This document shows, piece after piece, positions 9,270-21,040 of a stretch of DNA of 64,000 nt. The notes under the pieces were generated by a model, which made no database searches, had not been told where the DNA came from, and worked only from the letters and a program-made list of their open reading frames with translations. The position numbers and the translations under genes are program-made. The DNA comes from Brachionus rotundiformis (Eukaryota > Rotifera > Eurotatoria > Ploima > Brachionidae), in assembly GCA_016802295.1 (NCBI GenBank), contig JAESIW010000207.1, positions 17,978-81,977 of the forward strand, in the 5' to 3' direction. Position 1 is the stretch's first letter. Every line of letters begins with the position of its first letter.

Positions 9270-11117
9270 TTACATATTAAATTTTTTGCTCAAATATTCC
9301 ACACGGCATCTCTTTTTTAAAATTTGTTCATTAGAATTTTTGCGTTTATTTGTTGCTCTAAAAAAGTCGCATGTCGTAAAATCGTTTTGTTTTTCTAGAC
9401 CTTCAAGATTGAAATGATTTAAATTGATATTTCGACTCACAAATTGATGAAGGTGATTTGTAAAGGCGTGGATGTACGGAGTTACATCATTTCTTTGGTA
9501 AATTGAAAGAAAACTCTTGGACCAGTCACTAGTTGATTTTTTTATTTGCTCTGCGGATGGTATTTTGTCTTTTTTAAAACTAGTATAAATCTGGTAGAAT
9601 TTGATCCAAATATGGTCAATTTTTTCGCAGTTTTTCAATTTGCTATCAAAAAGATTTTTCAAACTTATTTTTTCAAATATTTTTATTCTTTTAATTGCTG
9701 GTAAGCTATTCATTGTAGAGTTTATACTTTTATGCTCATTATTAAAAATATTAATTGTTATTCCACAATTATCTTTAATAAAACTAAAATATTTTGACAA
9801 ATTTTCGTGCTTAGCTTTTGAGAAATCTGAATTTGGTTTAAAATTATCTATTTTAGCCAAATCTGAAATTAATAGTTCAAAAAGTACGTCACTAACGCGT
9901 AAAAAAAGGTGAAGCAAATCTAAAATAAAATTTGAATGAGGTATTCCAGATATAATTGGATCTGTTTTGTAACCAAAATGTGAGTTTTTTACCTTAGGTA
10001 CACTAGTAATTATTTGTTTTTGTTTTTCAAAACTTCGCGGAGTACAATTTTCTATTTTGAATAAGTTTTCTTTTTTAACTTCACACCATAAGCATGGGAA
10101 ATTTGAATTAGCACTAAATAGGCCCAGCACTATTATCCAGTCGGAACAGAAAAAAAATTCGATCAAGTAATTTTTTACTTTAAAATGATAGCTATCAAAA
10201 GAACTTAGTTTATTCCAAATAATTGACATCCAGTTTTTTATGCCTTCATAATTTTCTTGTTCTACTTGGAAAATCCCTAAACTATACGTTCCATCCTTCA
10301 TTACGTTCCGTCCTTCATTAATTACTGCAAAACAAAAATTGATTATTTTGACACTGCGCGCTATATTAGTTCCATCGGCGGTTAATTTAATCTGTATACG
10401 CGTTTGGTTTATTACTTTGTTTTTGATAAGGAAATTTAACTTTGATTTTATTTGATTCAATGGGTCAACAAAATATCCATTGTCTATTTTATTTAATTGA
10501 AATTTTTTGTTAATTGATTCTCTTGCTTTTCGGATGTAATAGAGGGTCGGAATTTCTGAATTAAAAAACCTCGCAAATTTATAAAAGACCTTATCGGAAA
10601 GTCTGCATTGATCTTTTAGATATAAAATAAATTCAATTGAGGGTCTTTCTTGAATGTGCTCTTGAATAATAAATTTTATCTGATTATTACTAATTTCTTT
10701 TTTATTTTTGCAAATTTCGTCGATTTTTTTAAATATTAAACCAAGTTCATTTTTTATATTGTAGGCTTGCCTAGTTTCTACCTCAAAGTAGCCTTTACGA
10801 ATCTGTGCTAAATTTGAAACAAAACCGTTTGAGTTAAACTTGGTAATATCATTTTTTGCCTTTAATAATTTACTCTTAAGTTCTATTATTTGTCTATCTT
10901 TAATACGAATTTCTAGTTGCTTTTCACTTAACATTAAATTTCTAGTCTTGTTAACTGCCTCAATTAATTTTATATAATTTTCATTTAAAATTTGAAGATA
11001 ATTAATTTGCTGATTTTTTGAATTTATTTCATTGGGACACTTAATTAGCTCTGAATTCAAATGACTCAAATTTGCAATTAAATTATCGTAATCGTCTAAA
11101 GAAATTGCTAAAAACAT
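9270..11117 (-). CDS. 615-aa transposase-like protein of unknown family
   Basis: One long uninterrupted frame starting MFLAISLDDYDNL. Residues about 1-95 look like a coiled coil (LEIRIKDRQIIELKSKLLKAK). The centre has LTADGTN (Asp248), SDWIIVLGL (Asp326), a Cys pair CLWC (342-345) and SNFILDLLHLF (Asp400, His403); the C-terminus has NLEGLEKQNDF. From general knowledge this pattern resembles an uncharacterised group in invertebrates and fungi with an RNase H/DDE-like layout, but I cannot name the family and the catalytic roles are inferred. Transposon remnants lie on both sides. No terminal repeats were found. The frame is intact, so it may be recent or still expressed. Confidence 0.7.
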   Translation of the reverse strand: MFLAISLDDYDNLIANLSHLNSELIKCPNEINSKNQQINYLQILNENYIKLIEAVNKTRNLMLSEKQLEIRIKDRQIIELKSKLLKAKNDITKFNSNGFVSNLAQIRKGYFEVETRQAYNIKNELGLIFKKIDEICKNKKEISNNQIKFIIQEHIQERPSIEFILYLKDQCRLSDKVFYKFARFFNSEIPTLYYIRKARESINKKFQLNKIDNGYFVDPLNQIKSKLNFLIKNKVINQTRIQIKLTADGTNIARSVKIINFCFAVINEGRNVMKDGTYSLGIFQVEQENYEGIKNWMSIIWNKLSSFDSYHFKVKNYLIEFFFCSDWIIVLGLFSANSNFPCLWCEVKKENLFKIENCTPRSFEKQKQIITSVPKVKNSHFGYKTDPIISGIPHSNFILDLLHLFLRVSDVLFELLISDLAKIDNFKPNSDFSKAKHENLSKYFSFIKDNCGITINIFNNEHKSINSTMNSLPAIKRIKIFEKISLKNLFDSKLKNCEKIDHIWIKFYQIYTSFKKDKIPSAEQIKKSTSDWSKSFLSIYQRNDVTPYIHAFTNHLHQFVSRNINLNHFNLEGLEKQNDFTTCDFFRATNKRKNSNEQILKKRCRVEYLSKKFNM

Positions 11118-11130
11118 TTTTTATTCTTAG

Positions 11131-11652
11131 ATGTCAATAATTACTGGTAAAAAGGGCTTATATAGCCTTGGTTTCTACTCAGAATTATCATTGAGAAAAA
11201 AAACACTTATCAAAACAGGAACGGCATTTAGCCAAACCAAAACTTTTCGGCACAAAAAGAAACGAGAACTCGAAAACTCTCCTAAAATATTAAAATTAAT
11301 TAATGAAATTAATTTTAACATCATTAAACGGTTAAAATCTCACCGAAAAACAAGTCAATTCAAATGTTTCAAAATCAAAATAAGTCATTTACTATAAAGG
11401 ATGTTAAAAAAAGAATACAATTTGAAATTTGGTTATAAATCAAATTATCAATTCGTCGACGACCACAATATAATTCAAAAAAGATATTTAAATGAAGAAA
11501 ATTTTTGTCAAATAGACAAAAATAATTTTGAGATGAATATTTCAATGGGAAAAAAAATAAAATATTTTGATGGAAAATTGGATGAAAAAATAATCAATGA
11601 ATTACCGACAATAGGATTTAGATTTTCTATTGAGAGATGTAAAAGAAATTGA
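11131..11652 (+). other. possible 174-codon ORF split by one TAA, head-to-head with the 615-aa gene
   Basis: Two short ORFs, 11131-11397 and 11401-11652, are in the same frame and separated by one TAA at 11395-11397. The protein would be basic and lysine-rich with no domain I recognise. Its ATG lies 13 bases from the opposite start at 11117 and follows an acceptor-like TTTTTTATTCTTAG. It could be a second gene of the same element, a decayed exon or chance. Evidence is weak. Confidence 0.3.
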
Positions 11653-11788
11653 TTTTTTACTTGTTTTAATTTCATTTAATTGTTGCTAAATTTAATTGGT
11701 CTTTTTTTTAATTAATAATGTAAATTTATTTGTTGCATTTTATTATCCAATAAAAATATTTTAGGCGAAAAAAAAATATTGCACTGTT

Positions 11789-12641
11789 TTAATAAAAAAT
11801 TGGAACATCCATGCCAATATCTTTGAAATCAAATAAGCGCATACGAAAACTAGAAGCAATCACATGTGAACATATATAATTTTTAAGCCAATACCAACAA
11901 GTACATTTGCTTAGTTTCCAATTATCTTTGTTGAATGTTATAATTCTAATATTGAAAATTGAGGAAATCATTTGATCAAACTGTAACCACGGAACTGGAT
12001 CTAGGTCTGTCAAAAATTGCTTGCACTCTTGTTTTGTTAATGAACCATCTTTGCCACGTTTACACATGTTGATGTTATCTTTGATGTGATGAATTGGTTT
12101 GGATCGCTTATTCCAATCGTATGCATGTAACTTTTGAGATTTTGATATATTCTTTGATTTCCACTTTTTTTGAATAATTTGATTGAATGTTGAAAAAGTT
12201 CCGGTCTAAAAATTGTTTGAATTGAATAAATAAAATTGAAAACCTTTTGTAATGGCATCTGCATTATCTGCAACTAGAATCGTTGGACATATTTTGACTC
12301 CATATACATTGAATGCTGCTAATTCAACTGACCTAAAAAAAAGGCAAAATCTTGACTATTTTCAGAAGCACATAATGCTAAACCAAAAGGATGAAATTTT
12401 TTTGCTTTATCAGTAGTACCACCTGTAAGTGCTGGATATCCACCATAGGTAATTTTATAGGTCGCATCAGATAAAAAAAATTACAATTGTCGTAGCTGCA
12501 AAATTCGTATTCGATGTTTGCTCCTCTTTTTTTCGTATCACTTTGCTTTAACACGACCACGTTTTTCGCATCGACCAAGTTGTCGTCGTCAGGGTTCATC
12601 GAGACACTCTCATTTGAAACACTTTTTAGATCGTTTTCCAT
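11789..12641 (-). pseudogene. MULE-type transposase remnant with SWIM finger
   Basis: Three overlapping minus-strand pieces belong to one protein. About 12560-12370 reads a MULE core start in shifted frames (SDATYKITYGGYPALTGGT, with the first Asp). About 12330-12240 gives ILVADNADAITKGF (second Asp). 12067-11789 ends in a SWIM zinc finger, WKLSKCTCWYWLKNYICSHV (CxC..CxH). The frame changes at least three times, so the gene is dead. The N-terminal DNA-binding finger is not seen. Confidence 0.7.
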
Positions 12642-12879
12642 TTTTTTTTTAGATAAAATTAGAAATTAAATTTGGTAAAATACAAGTAGTTTAAAGTTTA
12701 TTAATAGTCAACTACAAAGTTTTATCATCATTAAGGTGTAGTTATTTAATTAGTTAATTAGTAATCACAAAAAAATTAAGAGTATTTTCAAAATGTATTA
12801 TTTATTTATTATTAATGTGCGGAATTTATTGATTTTATTATCAGATATTAAAATAAGTGTTAAAATATAATTTCAATTT

Positions 12880-13473
12880 TTATTTAATTATATTTGACAA
12901 TTTTTTTATGTTTGTTAGTTTTTTATTTGTTAATCGAAAAAAGATAAATTTGTGGATATTTTTATTAAATTTGTGGATGCATTTTATTACACGCCATTTC
13001 AAAAGACCAGATGATAAAACTTGGCCATTTAGTAAATAATTTTTTGCACATTTTTTTCTTAATGGCTCTTCGATACTCAAATTATCTTTTGATGTCGATG
13101 AATTCGGTCTAGTCTTTAATTAATAACAAAACAAAATTTTGGAAATTCACAAAAACAAAAACACCTCTTCTTTTCGAAAAGAATCTAAACTTTGATTATT
13201 AGAATGACATACAAAAACATTCTTTTTGACACATTTTGGATTGCTTCTAACGATTAATCCTTTAAAAAAACTAAATAAAAGACAGTAAATTAATAATAAT
13301 CATAATTTATCATTTTGATCATTATTGACAGAAATCTTTTCTTCAATTAAAGAAATATAATCAGGTGAATAATCTAATTGATATTTTTTCAAAAATCTTT
13401 CTTCGTTGGAATGATTAAATTCAACACTTTCTTGATGACTTTTTCGTGAATTTTCTTGCATTTGAAAACTCAT
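12880..13473 (-). pseudogene. possible three-exon gene fragment, unknown product
   Basis: A 57-codon ORF starts at 13473 (MSFQMQENSRKSHQESV). After a likely short intron ending TTTTATTTAG comes a coding-like stretch GLIVRSNPKCVKKNVFV. After a second GT-AG-like gap of about 55 bases comes LSIEEPLRKKCAKNYLLNG. I recognise no family. It lies just upstream of the MULE remnant on the same strand and may be its N-terminal part. Exon limits are guesses. Confidence 0.3.
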
Positions 13474-14565
13474 TTTTAAATATTCTTACGTTTTTAAAAA
13501 TTTTTTGAACAAAATCTGTATCTAATTATTATTCAAATAATATTTTAATCATTTTAAAAAATTCAAAATTGAAAAATTTAATTAAAAATTTTTTAAATAT
13601 AAAAATTAAATTTTATAGTAATATTAATTTTAACCAAATCTGAAACTTCAAATCATTTGCAATTAGAATAATATCCGCTAGTATTGTTTACTTAATCTTA
13701 ACTGCAGTTTTGATGTGGACTTTTGTCTTAAAAAAAGTCCGACTCTAAATTCACCGCCACAGATGCAAAATAAATTTATCAAATATGGTATTTAGCTCTC
13801 ATTCAATCTTATCACATGTAAACCAAAAATAAGAATTAAAAAATAATAAATTGTTTTTACTTTTATGTACCGAAAAATCCTCGTAAAAGGATTAAATATT
13901 TATAAAAAAAATTATTTTCAAATAAACTTTATTTAAAACAAATAGGGCACTCATTAATTTTTTCTATTAATTTAATCAATTTTTGAATATTTATATTAGG
14001 AGATGACAATTAACGTGAAATTTGTGACAGCATTTTAATGTAATAAATTCGTCTTTTTGTTTGATATTACAACCACAAAATGAACAAAATAATTGTCATC
14101 CAAAATTTTTTTAAATTTTTATTGATTATAAATCCTATCATAATATCAGATTTATCAATCTTTAACATTAGAAAGCCCGACCAAAAAATGACAAAAATTT
14201 ATAAACAAATTTTTAAAAAAATTATCATAGAATAGCAACATTTTTTTTTGATATTCAATAAAGTCTCCATAAATCTATAAAATAAAATACTGAATATCAA
14301 ATTCTGTTTCTGCATTCAAAAGATATTGAGATTTGAAATTTAAAAAAATGGGTCTAAAAAACCCGTCGGGTCCTCTAGTGTTAAGAATTTTCGTTAGTTA
14401 ATTAAAAAAAAATTAATTAAATTCAAAAATTTTAATACTTGAATTTTGTGACTTGATTTTGTCAATCAATTGTAACTAATCTCGGTTGAATAAAATGAGG
14501 AAATTAGAGAAATTTTCGAAGTAATTTGTGAATGGCGATTCTCTATAAAAATTTACAGTATCATT
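13474..14565. other. AT-rich spacer
   Basis: No coding stretch, RNA gene or clear repeat seen on either strand. Confidence 0.45.
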
Positions 14566-16195
14566 TTATATAAAAAAAATCTGTCTTTTTTTTTCTTTTC
14601 CTAAATTGTCATCCTTCTCGAAAATCTTAATTTTTAACAGCGATTTTATGTCAAATTCTAATTTGTCCCTTAAAGGAACAGCCAAGCTTTTCACATATAT
14701 TTTATCACGTAATTTTCTTGCAAAAACGTTTTTAATATTTTTCAAACATTCACAGAACATTGGTAAAGTTTTCGATGTTTGAAGCATGATGAATGACTCA
14801 ATAAATCACTCACGTAAATCAAAATTAATTTCGGTAACTTGTGTTGGCATTTCTTTATTAACTTTATCAATTATATTTTCAAATAATGAGTCGAACATAG
14901 ATAAGTCACAGTTTAAATTGGAAAAATGGCACTTTTTTCATTTTTGACAAGAAATTTAAATAAGAGATTTAGATAATCAATTATTTCAAAATCATTTAAT
15001 GAACGGCAAAAGGTATGTAAATTTGCCCAAGAAAAATCGGTAACCACAACTTTCGGTCTTGTGAAAAACGAATACAAAGAATATCTTTCAATTACCTTGG
15101 TTAAATAGCAATTAATTGTAATTGAATCTTTTCCACTAGAAAGAAAGTCTCCTATTAATATAATTTTTTTTATTCGTGTCATGAGCAACTATAGAAAATA
15201 AAAGATTAAAGATTGACTTCTAAGTTTAGGCATTATATTCCCTGTTGCATCGAAATACCATACTGAATTGTGTCTGTTGATTATCCCACATATTTTTAGC
15301 TCAAAAAAATTAATGTTATTAATTTAAGAATAAAATTTGATAGGATTTACCCTAATTACCTTACCTGCATCAAAATCTATTTTTAGATCATGTTCCATGA
15401 TTATTGAAATCTGTGTCTATGTTGACTTCTAATTTTCCGAGTGTTGTCATATCCAATGTTTAATTTTGATTCTTCACCAAAATATGTTGCTTCGTTCCAA
15501 AAATTGCCCGTTCCCTTAGAATGAATTTCATACTGAAGCTCTGTCCACTCACGTCCACATATTCTCTTACGATAAATAGATTGTTTGTCTGGATCACTAC
15601 ATTGGAATCCATCAAAATCAAAGAAAATTAATGTCGATTTATCAGACACAGGTTTTTTGCTAATTTCTGCCTTTATTGATTTTGAAAAATTTTTGCATAC
15701 AAATAAACCTTTACAAAACACTTTTGAAGAAAAATTTTTTTTTGAAACAGAGAAATAATTAGTATTAAGAACGAATAAACAATTAATTCCTAGTTTCGTG
15801 AACTCCTTTTGAAAATATCGATTCACGGCTGAATTAAAATTAGGATGATTTATCCCAGAAATGTAAAGCTTTAGTTTGGACCATTGGTTTGAAGTAATAT
15901 TGATAAAATAATTTGAAGAATCAGAATTAAGTTTTACCATACCTTCTTTGATTTTAATAATTGAGTTGAATACATTAGACTTCAGAAAAGTACCTTTCCT
16001 ATTCCATCTCGTGTAAGGAGCATGTGCTGCATTTTCTTCATCAATATTTTCAGAGTAAATCGATGATATAAAACGAAAATGAGTATTCCTAGAACGACTC
16101 CCTTCCGACAAATCCGTCAAACCGTTATCAATTATGTATTTTGAAATAATCTCAATTGGAAGATTCTCATTTTTAAAATAAATATTTCGACGCAT
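14566..16195 (-). pseudogene. NOF/MULE-type transposase gene, split into three or more pieces
   Basis: The first piece (16195-15401, starting MRRNIYFKNENLPIEI) has a DNA-binding-like N-terminal region ending near LNIGYDNTRKI. About 15335-15215 encodes INRHNSVWYFDATGNIMP, with an Asp in the DATG motif typical of NOF-type MULE transposases. 15188-14913 carries RPKVVVTDFSWANLHTFCR, like the VTDxSWA motif with the second Asp. 14787-14566 is a helical tail. The gaps contain GT-AG-like ends but also frame changes, so either introns remain or the gene has decayed. Its first 134 codons and about 1.16 kb upstream are copied inverted at 19464-21026. Confidence 0.6.
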
Positions 16196-17355
16196 ATTTT
16201 TTAAATAAAAACATTTAGTCTAAAAAAATTGTCAAAATTAGAGTGAAAATTTTCTTAGCCATCCTTTATTGGGAAATATCATGACTGTATTTTTGTTAAT
16301 TTATATTTGTAAGTATTTTATTCCATTTTGATACCGGAATTGACTTACTACGACATTTTTAATTTATTTTATATCTTAATTTAAATAACTGCCTTTTAAT
16401 TTGTATCTTTTAAATATCAGGAAATAATTACTCGCTCATTTTCTTTCTTCATTTTCATTATCACTTTCTGATTACAAATAATCATTTTCATTCAACCACA
16501 TTAGGCATTTCTGTTTGATTCGAATTGTTTGATTATTTAAGCATTCATTCAGAAATTTTCAACATTCTGGTTCATCTTCTTCTCTCTTTTTTCGATAAGA
16601 AGGATCTCCTTGCCAAACCTAAAGTGGATCACCATGATTCTTGGGGACACCGGGTAGTTCATGATGTTTCCAAAAAATTTTAAAATAAAGATCCTTAGAA
16701 CCATTTTCTTTGATTATATTGTATTCTTAAAAGTATTATTAATAAATTTTAATTTTGCAAAAAAATTAGTATTAGCTGTACTTTGTTTAAGTTTTTTGGC
16801 ATGGGAATATTTGTTTTAGACAAAAATTCAACATACATCTTTTTCTTTGAAAGTATATGGGGCAATCAGGGTAAAAAATCCAAAAATCAACTTTTTACAT
16901 ATTTTCTGATAGATCTCGACGAGCTGGAGCGAAATCTGTTTGAATCTTGAAAATCTGACTTTCCGTTCAAAATTTACAGTGGTCCAAAGTCAAGATAATT
17001 TAATAATATGGGTATCCGCTAAATAAGCGTATCTCGGTCATTTTTCAAGCAAATTAGACTGCATATATACCAACATGCTCAGAACTGAATAAGGAATCTT
17101 AAAATGAAGCAAAAATAACAATAATGACAAATGTTAACAAATAAAACCCTTAAAAACCAAGAATTTGCCTTTTTTTACTTTTGTGGTCTGTAGACCCCCT
17201 AAGCCAAAGGACCATCGGTCAAATTTTTTTTTATTTTTTAAGCTCTACTAAGTGACTAAAACATATAAAAAAATCAGATCCTAGAAGATTTCCTTTCCTA
17301 AGGTAATTATTTTCACTAAAATTTCAGTCTTTTTCCTATGTTTAAGATTACGATT
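15793..17355 (-). repeat. left arm of a 1563-base inverted repeat
   Basis: Positions pair with 21026-19464 at a constant sum of 36819. Five stretches I compared along the arms match exactly with no indel. The arm holds the start of the NOF-like gene and its upstream region. The outer end falls inside that gene, so this is a breakpoint and not a natural transposon end. Confidence 0.9.
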
Positions 17356-17476
17356 TTTCTTTGATTTAACAACATTTAGCAAGGAGAGAGGAATAAAATT
17401 TAATATAAAACAATTATTTTTTCTGTTTATTATTTTATTCAGTGTCAGAAATTGTTTCCCCATTTTCATTTTGAAT

Positions 17477-19269
17477 TTATGATATATCATTATCATCTAG
17501 ATCTTCCCTATCACAATCTAAGCAAAAATTATACAAATTTTCGCTTTTTTTTGAAACCAACTTATCTTTATTATTTTGTCCGATACCCAAATACCAAATG
17601 ACACTTGTTACATGCGAGCATGCCCCAAATACTCTTGCCCCAGCTTTGCAATCACAGTACCATTCTTGAATTGGATCCATAGTTGAAACTGTCGAATATT
17701 TTATCCAAGTATTAAGGATCACTTGGGAAGAAAATCTCGACTTTATTTTTACCCGGATTAGCTCTTCACTTTCTCCAAAAAATTCGCATACATAATCTGT
17801 ATTTTTTTCCAAGTGTGAGATCGTATAAGGAACACATTGTTTGAGTTGGTAAACTCCATATGTTATAGATTTTATGTATGATTCGCTTAATTTTGGAAAA
17901 TCAAGCTCATCAATTTGCACAACTCGAGATTTTTTTTTGCGTTTAGAATAATTATCCACTACATATTTTAATCTATTTTCCTCATTTGCCTTTTCTACCA
18001 TTTCCTTGTATAAATCGATTTTATCTGAATCTTTTGTTGATGCAAGCTGAGGTGTAAACTTATTAATTAATGCACAAATAAATCTATAATCTTTTTCTAT
18101 TGTTCCAATATCTCTATTAGATACAATATTACTAAAATATTTCCATCTTTTTAAACGACCATTTGCTGATTCAATCACCCATCTAATTTTAGTAATCAAT
18201 CTAGAGTTGTTTGCTTCACTTGTTGTATGTTGAGCTTTTCCCTTCAAGTAGCTTGGCACTTTTGGCTCATATTTTTTATTTTGTAAAAATTCTAATGAGT
18301 CACGAAAACCGCAATCGAATACAAACAAATCATTGGGCAAAAACCAATTCTCAACATTATCAGTCTTTTTGAATATGTCTTTGGTAATGCTCGCATCATT
18401 ATTTTTTCCGTTGGAAAGGTATGGGCCAATACCATCAATTAAAAATCCGTCAGTTGCACATATATTCATAAATTTTAGCAAACAGCGTTTTTTATGTTCT
18501 GAAAAAGTTTGTTTCTGAAACTTATATGACGAAGACTTTTCAATAAATATGTAAGTTGCGTCCCAAACTGTAATTACATCATTTTCAGCAGCATTTAAAA
18601 GAACTTGCGCCATTTTGGTGGTGTGTTTTGATATAATTTCGTCTCTTGTAGTAGAATTAAAGCCAAGATAAATAGGTGTAAACATTTCTGAAACTATATT
18701 TCTAACTTGACGAACTGATCTTTTCATTTCATTTTCATTTTGTCATAAGAGACTATTGGAGTAAACGCTGAAAGTTCTTTTAAAGTAACACCAGTACGTA
18801 ACTTTGTAAGGTAAAAACCTAAAGCATTGATTAACGAAACGTTCCCAGATATAGTTGCAGTAGATATAAACCCGTACAATTCAAAAAAATGGTCTTTTGA
18901 AATTCCTGTCAAAATTTGGCATCGTTTTTCATCAATACAAGCATAATCAAGACAAAACGATCCTGTCGTAACTTTGGGTTCAGTTTCATCTAGATAATCC
19001 ATTTCGATTAAGGGTTCCCGATCAGTTTCAGTTTCAATAAGTACTTCAAGCCTCAATTTATTTAATAGTTCATCTTTATTTAAGCATGAGTTTGGTAGAT
19101 GCCTATGACAATCGAAGCAAACATAATTATAATTTTTCCAATCTATTCCCAAAGATTGAAGTGATGCCTTCACCCAAGCCGAGGAAATTCCAATTTTGTT
19201 TTTATTTAGTTTTGGATTAGAATCAAACCGAATTTTGCAAAAAGCACATGTTCGATATAAATTGCTCAT
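17477..19269 (-). pseudogene. DDE-type (DDE_Tnp_4) transposase with SWIM finger, in two overlapping frames
   Basis: 19269-18724 encodes an N-terminal Cys finger (CAFCKIRFDS.. CFDCHRHLP) and a helical part ending KLRTGVTLKELSAFTPIVSYDKM. 18727-17477 continues with the catalytic domain: VWDATYIFIE (Asp56), GKNNDASI (Asp111), FVFDCGFRDS (Asp138), RWVIESANGRLKRW (Glu186), then a C-terminal SWIM-like finger WYCDCKAGARVFGACSHV. The frames overlap by four bases at a short ATGAAA-type repeat, as if about 11 bases had been added by slippage. If the shift is real and not bypassed, the gene is broken; programmed frameshifting is a weaker option. The gene fills the spacer between the inverted arms. Confidence 0.7.
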
Positions 19270-19463
19270 TTTTTGTTTTTAGAATTAAATTGTTCAATTT
19301 ATATAATAAAAAATAATTCAAATTTTATATAAATTTATGAAAACTTATTTAGCTTTCTAAAAGGACTGATGAAAAAAATTTGTGTACTAGAAAGTATGAG
19401 CAATTTAAAAATAAACGAGTTGAACCTAATAAATTAAAAAAAAAATCACATGCATTACTCTAG

Positions 19464-21026
19464 AATCGTAATCTTAAACATAGGAAAAAGACTGAAATTT
19501 TAGTGAAAATAATTACCTTAGGAAAGGAAATCTTCTAGGATCTGATTTTTTTATATGTTTTAGTCACTTAGTAGAGCTTAAAAAATAAAAAAAAATTTGA
19601 CCGATGGTCCTTTGGCTTAGGGGGTCTACAGACCACAAAAGTAAAAAAAGGCAAATTCTTGGTTTTTAAGGGTTTTATTTGTTAACATTTGTCATTATTG
19701 TTATTTTTGCTTCATTTTAAGATTCCTTATTCAGTTCTGAGCATGTTGGTATATATGCAGTCTAATTTGCTTGAAAAATGACCGAGATACGCTTATTTAG
19801 CGGATACCCATATTATTAAATTATCTTGACTTTGGACCACTGTAAATTTTGAACGGAAAGTCAGATTTTCAAGATTCAAACAGATTTCGCTCCAGCTCGT
19901 CGAGATCTATCAGAAAATATGTAAAAAGTTGATTTTTGGATTTTTTACCCTGATTGCCCCATATACTTTCAAAGAAAAAGATGTATGTTGAATTTTTGTC
20001 TAAAACAAATATTCCCATGCCAAAAAACTTAAACAAAGTACAGCTAATACTAATTTTTTTGCAAAATTAAAATTTATTAATAATACTTTTAAGAATACAA
20101 TATAATCAAAGAAAATGGTTCTAAGGATCTTTATTTTAAAATTTTTTGGAAACATCATGAACTACCCGGTGTCCCCAAGAATCATGGTGATCCACTTTAG
20201 GTTTGGCAAGGAGATCCTTCTTATCGAAAAAAGAGAGAAGAAGATGAACCAGAATGTTGAAAATTTCTGAATGAATGCTTAAATAATCAAACAATTCGAA
20301 TCAAACAGAAATGCCTAATGTGGTTGAATGAAAATGATTATTTGTAATCAGAAAGTGATAATGAAAATGAAGAAAGAAAATGAGCGAGTAATTATTTCCT
20401 GATATTTAAAAGATACAAATTAAAAGGCAGTTATTTAAATTAAGATATAAAATAAATTAAAAATGTCGTAGTAAGTCAATTCCGGTATCAAAATGGAATA
20501 AAATACTTACAAATATAAATTAACAAAAATACAGTCATGATATTTCCCAATAAAGGATGGCTAAGAAAATTTTCACTCTAATTTTGACAATTTTTTTAGA
20601 CTAAATGTTTTTATTTAAAAAATATGCGTCGAAATATTTATTTTAAAAATGAGAATCTTCCAATTGAGATTATTTCAAAATACATAATTGATAACGGTTT
20701 GACGGATTTGTCGGAAGGGAGTCGTTCTAGGAATACTCATTTTCGTTTTATATCATCGATTTACTCTGAAAATATTGATGAAGAAAATGCAGCACATGCT
20801 CCTTACACGAGATGGAATAGGAAAGGTACTTTTCTGAAGTCTAATGTATTCAACTCAATTATTAAAATCAAAGAAGGTATGGTAAAACTTAATTCTGATT
20901 CTTCAAATTATTTTATCAATATTACTTCAAACCAATGGTCCAAACTAAAGCTTTACATTTCTGGGATAAATCATCCTAATTTTAATTCAGCCGTGAATCG
21001 ATATTTTCAAAAGGAGTTCACGAAAC
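19464..21026 (+). repeat. right arm of the 1563-base inverted repeat
   Basis: Inverted copy of 15793-17355. Beyond 21026 the sequence turns to ACGTTTTTTTTTAAGG, unrelated to the left flank. Confidence 0.9.
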
Positions 21027-21040
21027 ACGTTTTTTTTTAA
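20624..21040 (+). pseudogene. truncated copy of the NOF-like transposase N-terminus
   Basis: The first 134 codons match those starting at 16195. The repeat then ends and four foreign codons precede a stop. It lacks both catalytic Asp motifs, so it cannot act as a transposase. It keeps the same upstream region as the longer gene and could share its promoter. Confidence 0.75.

Noticed and set aside
15793..21026. Inverted repeat as a missed-adapter read artefact
   Set aside because: Such artefacts have no unique spacer; here 2.1 kb of different sequence separates the arms. Misassembly is still possible.
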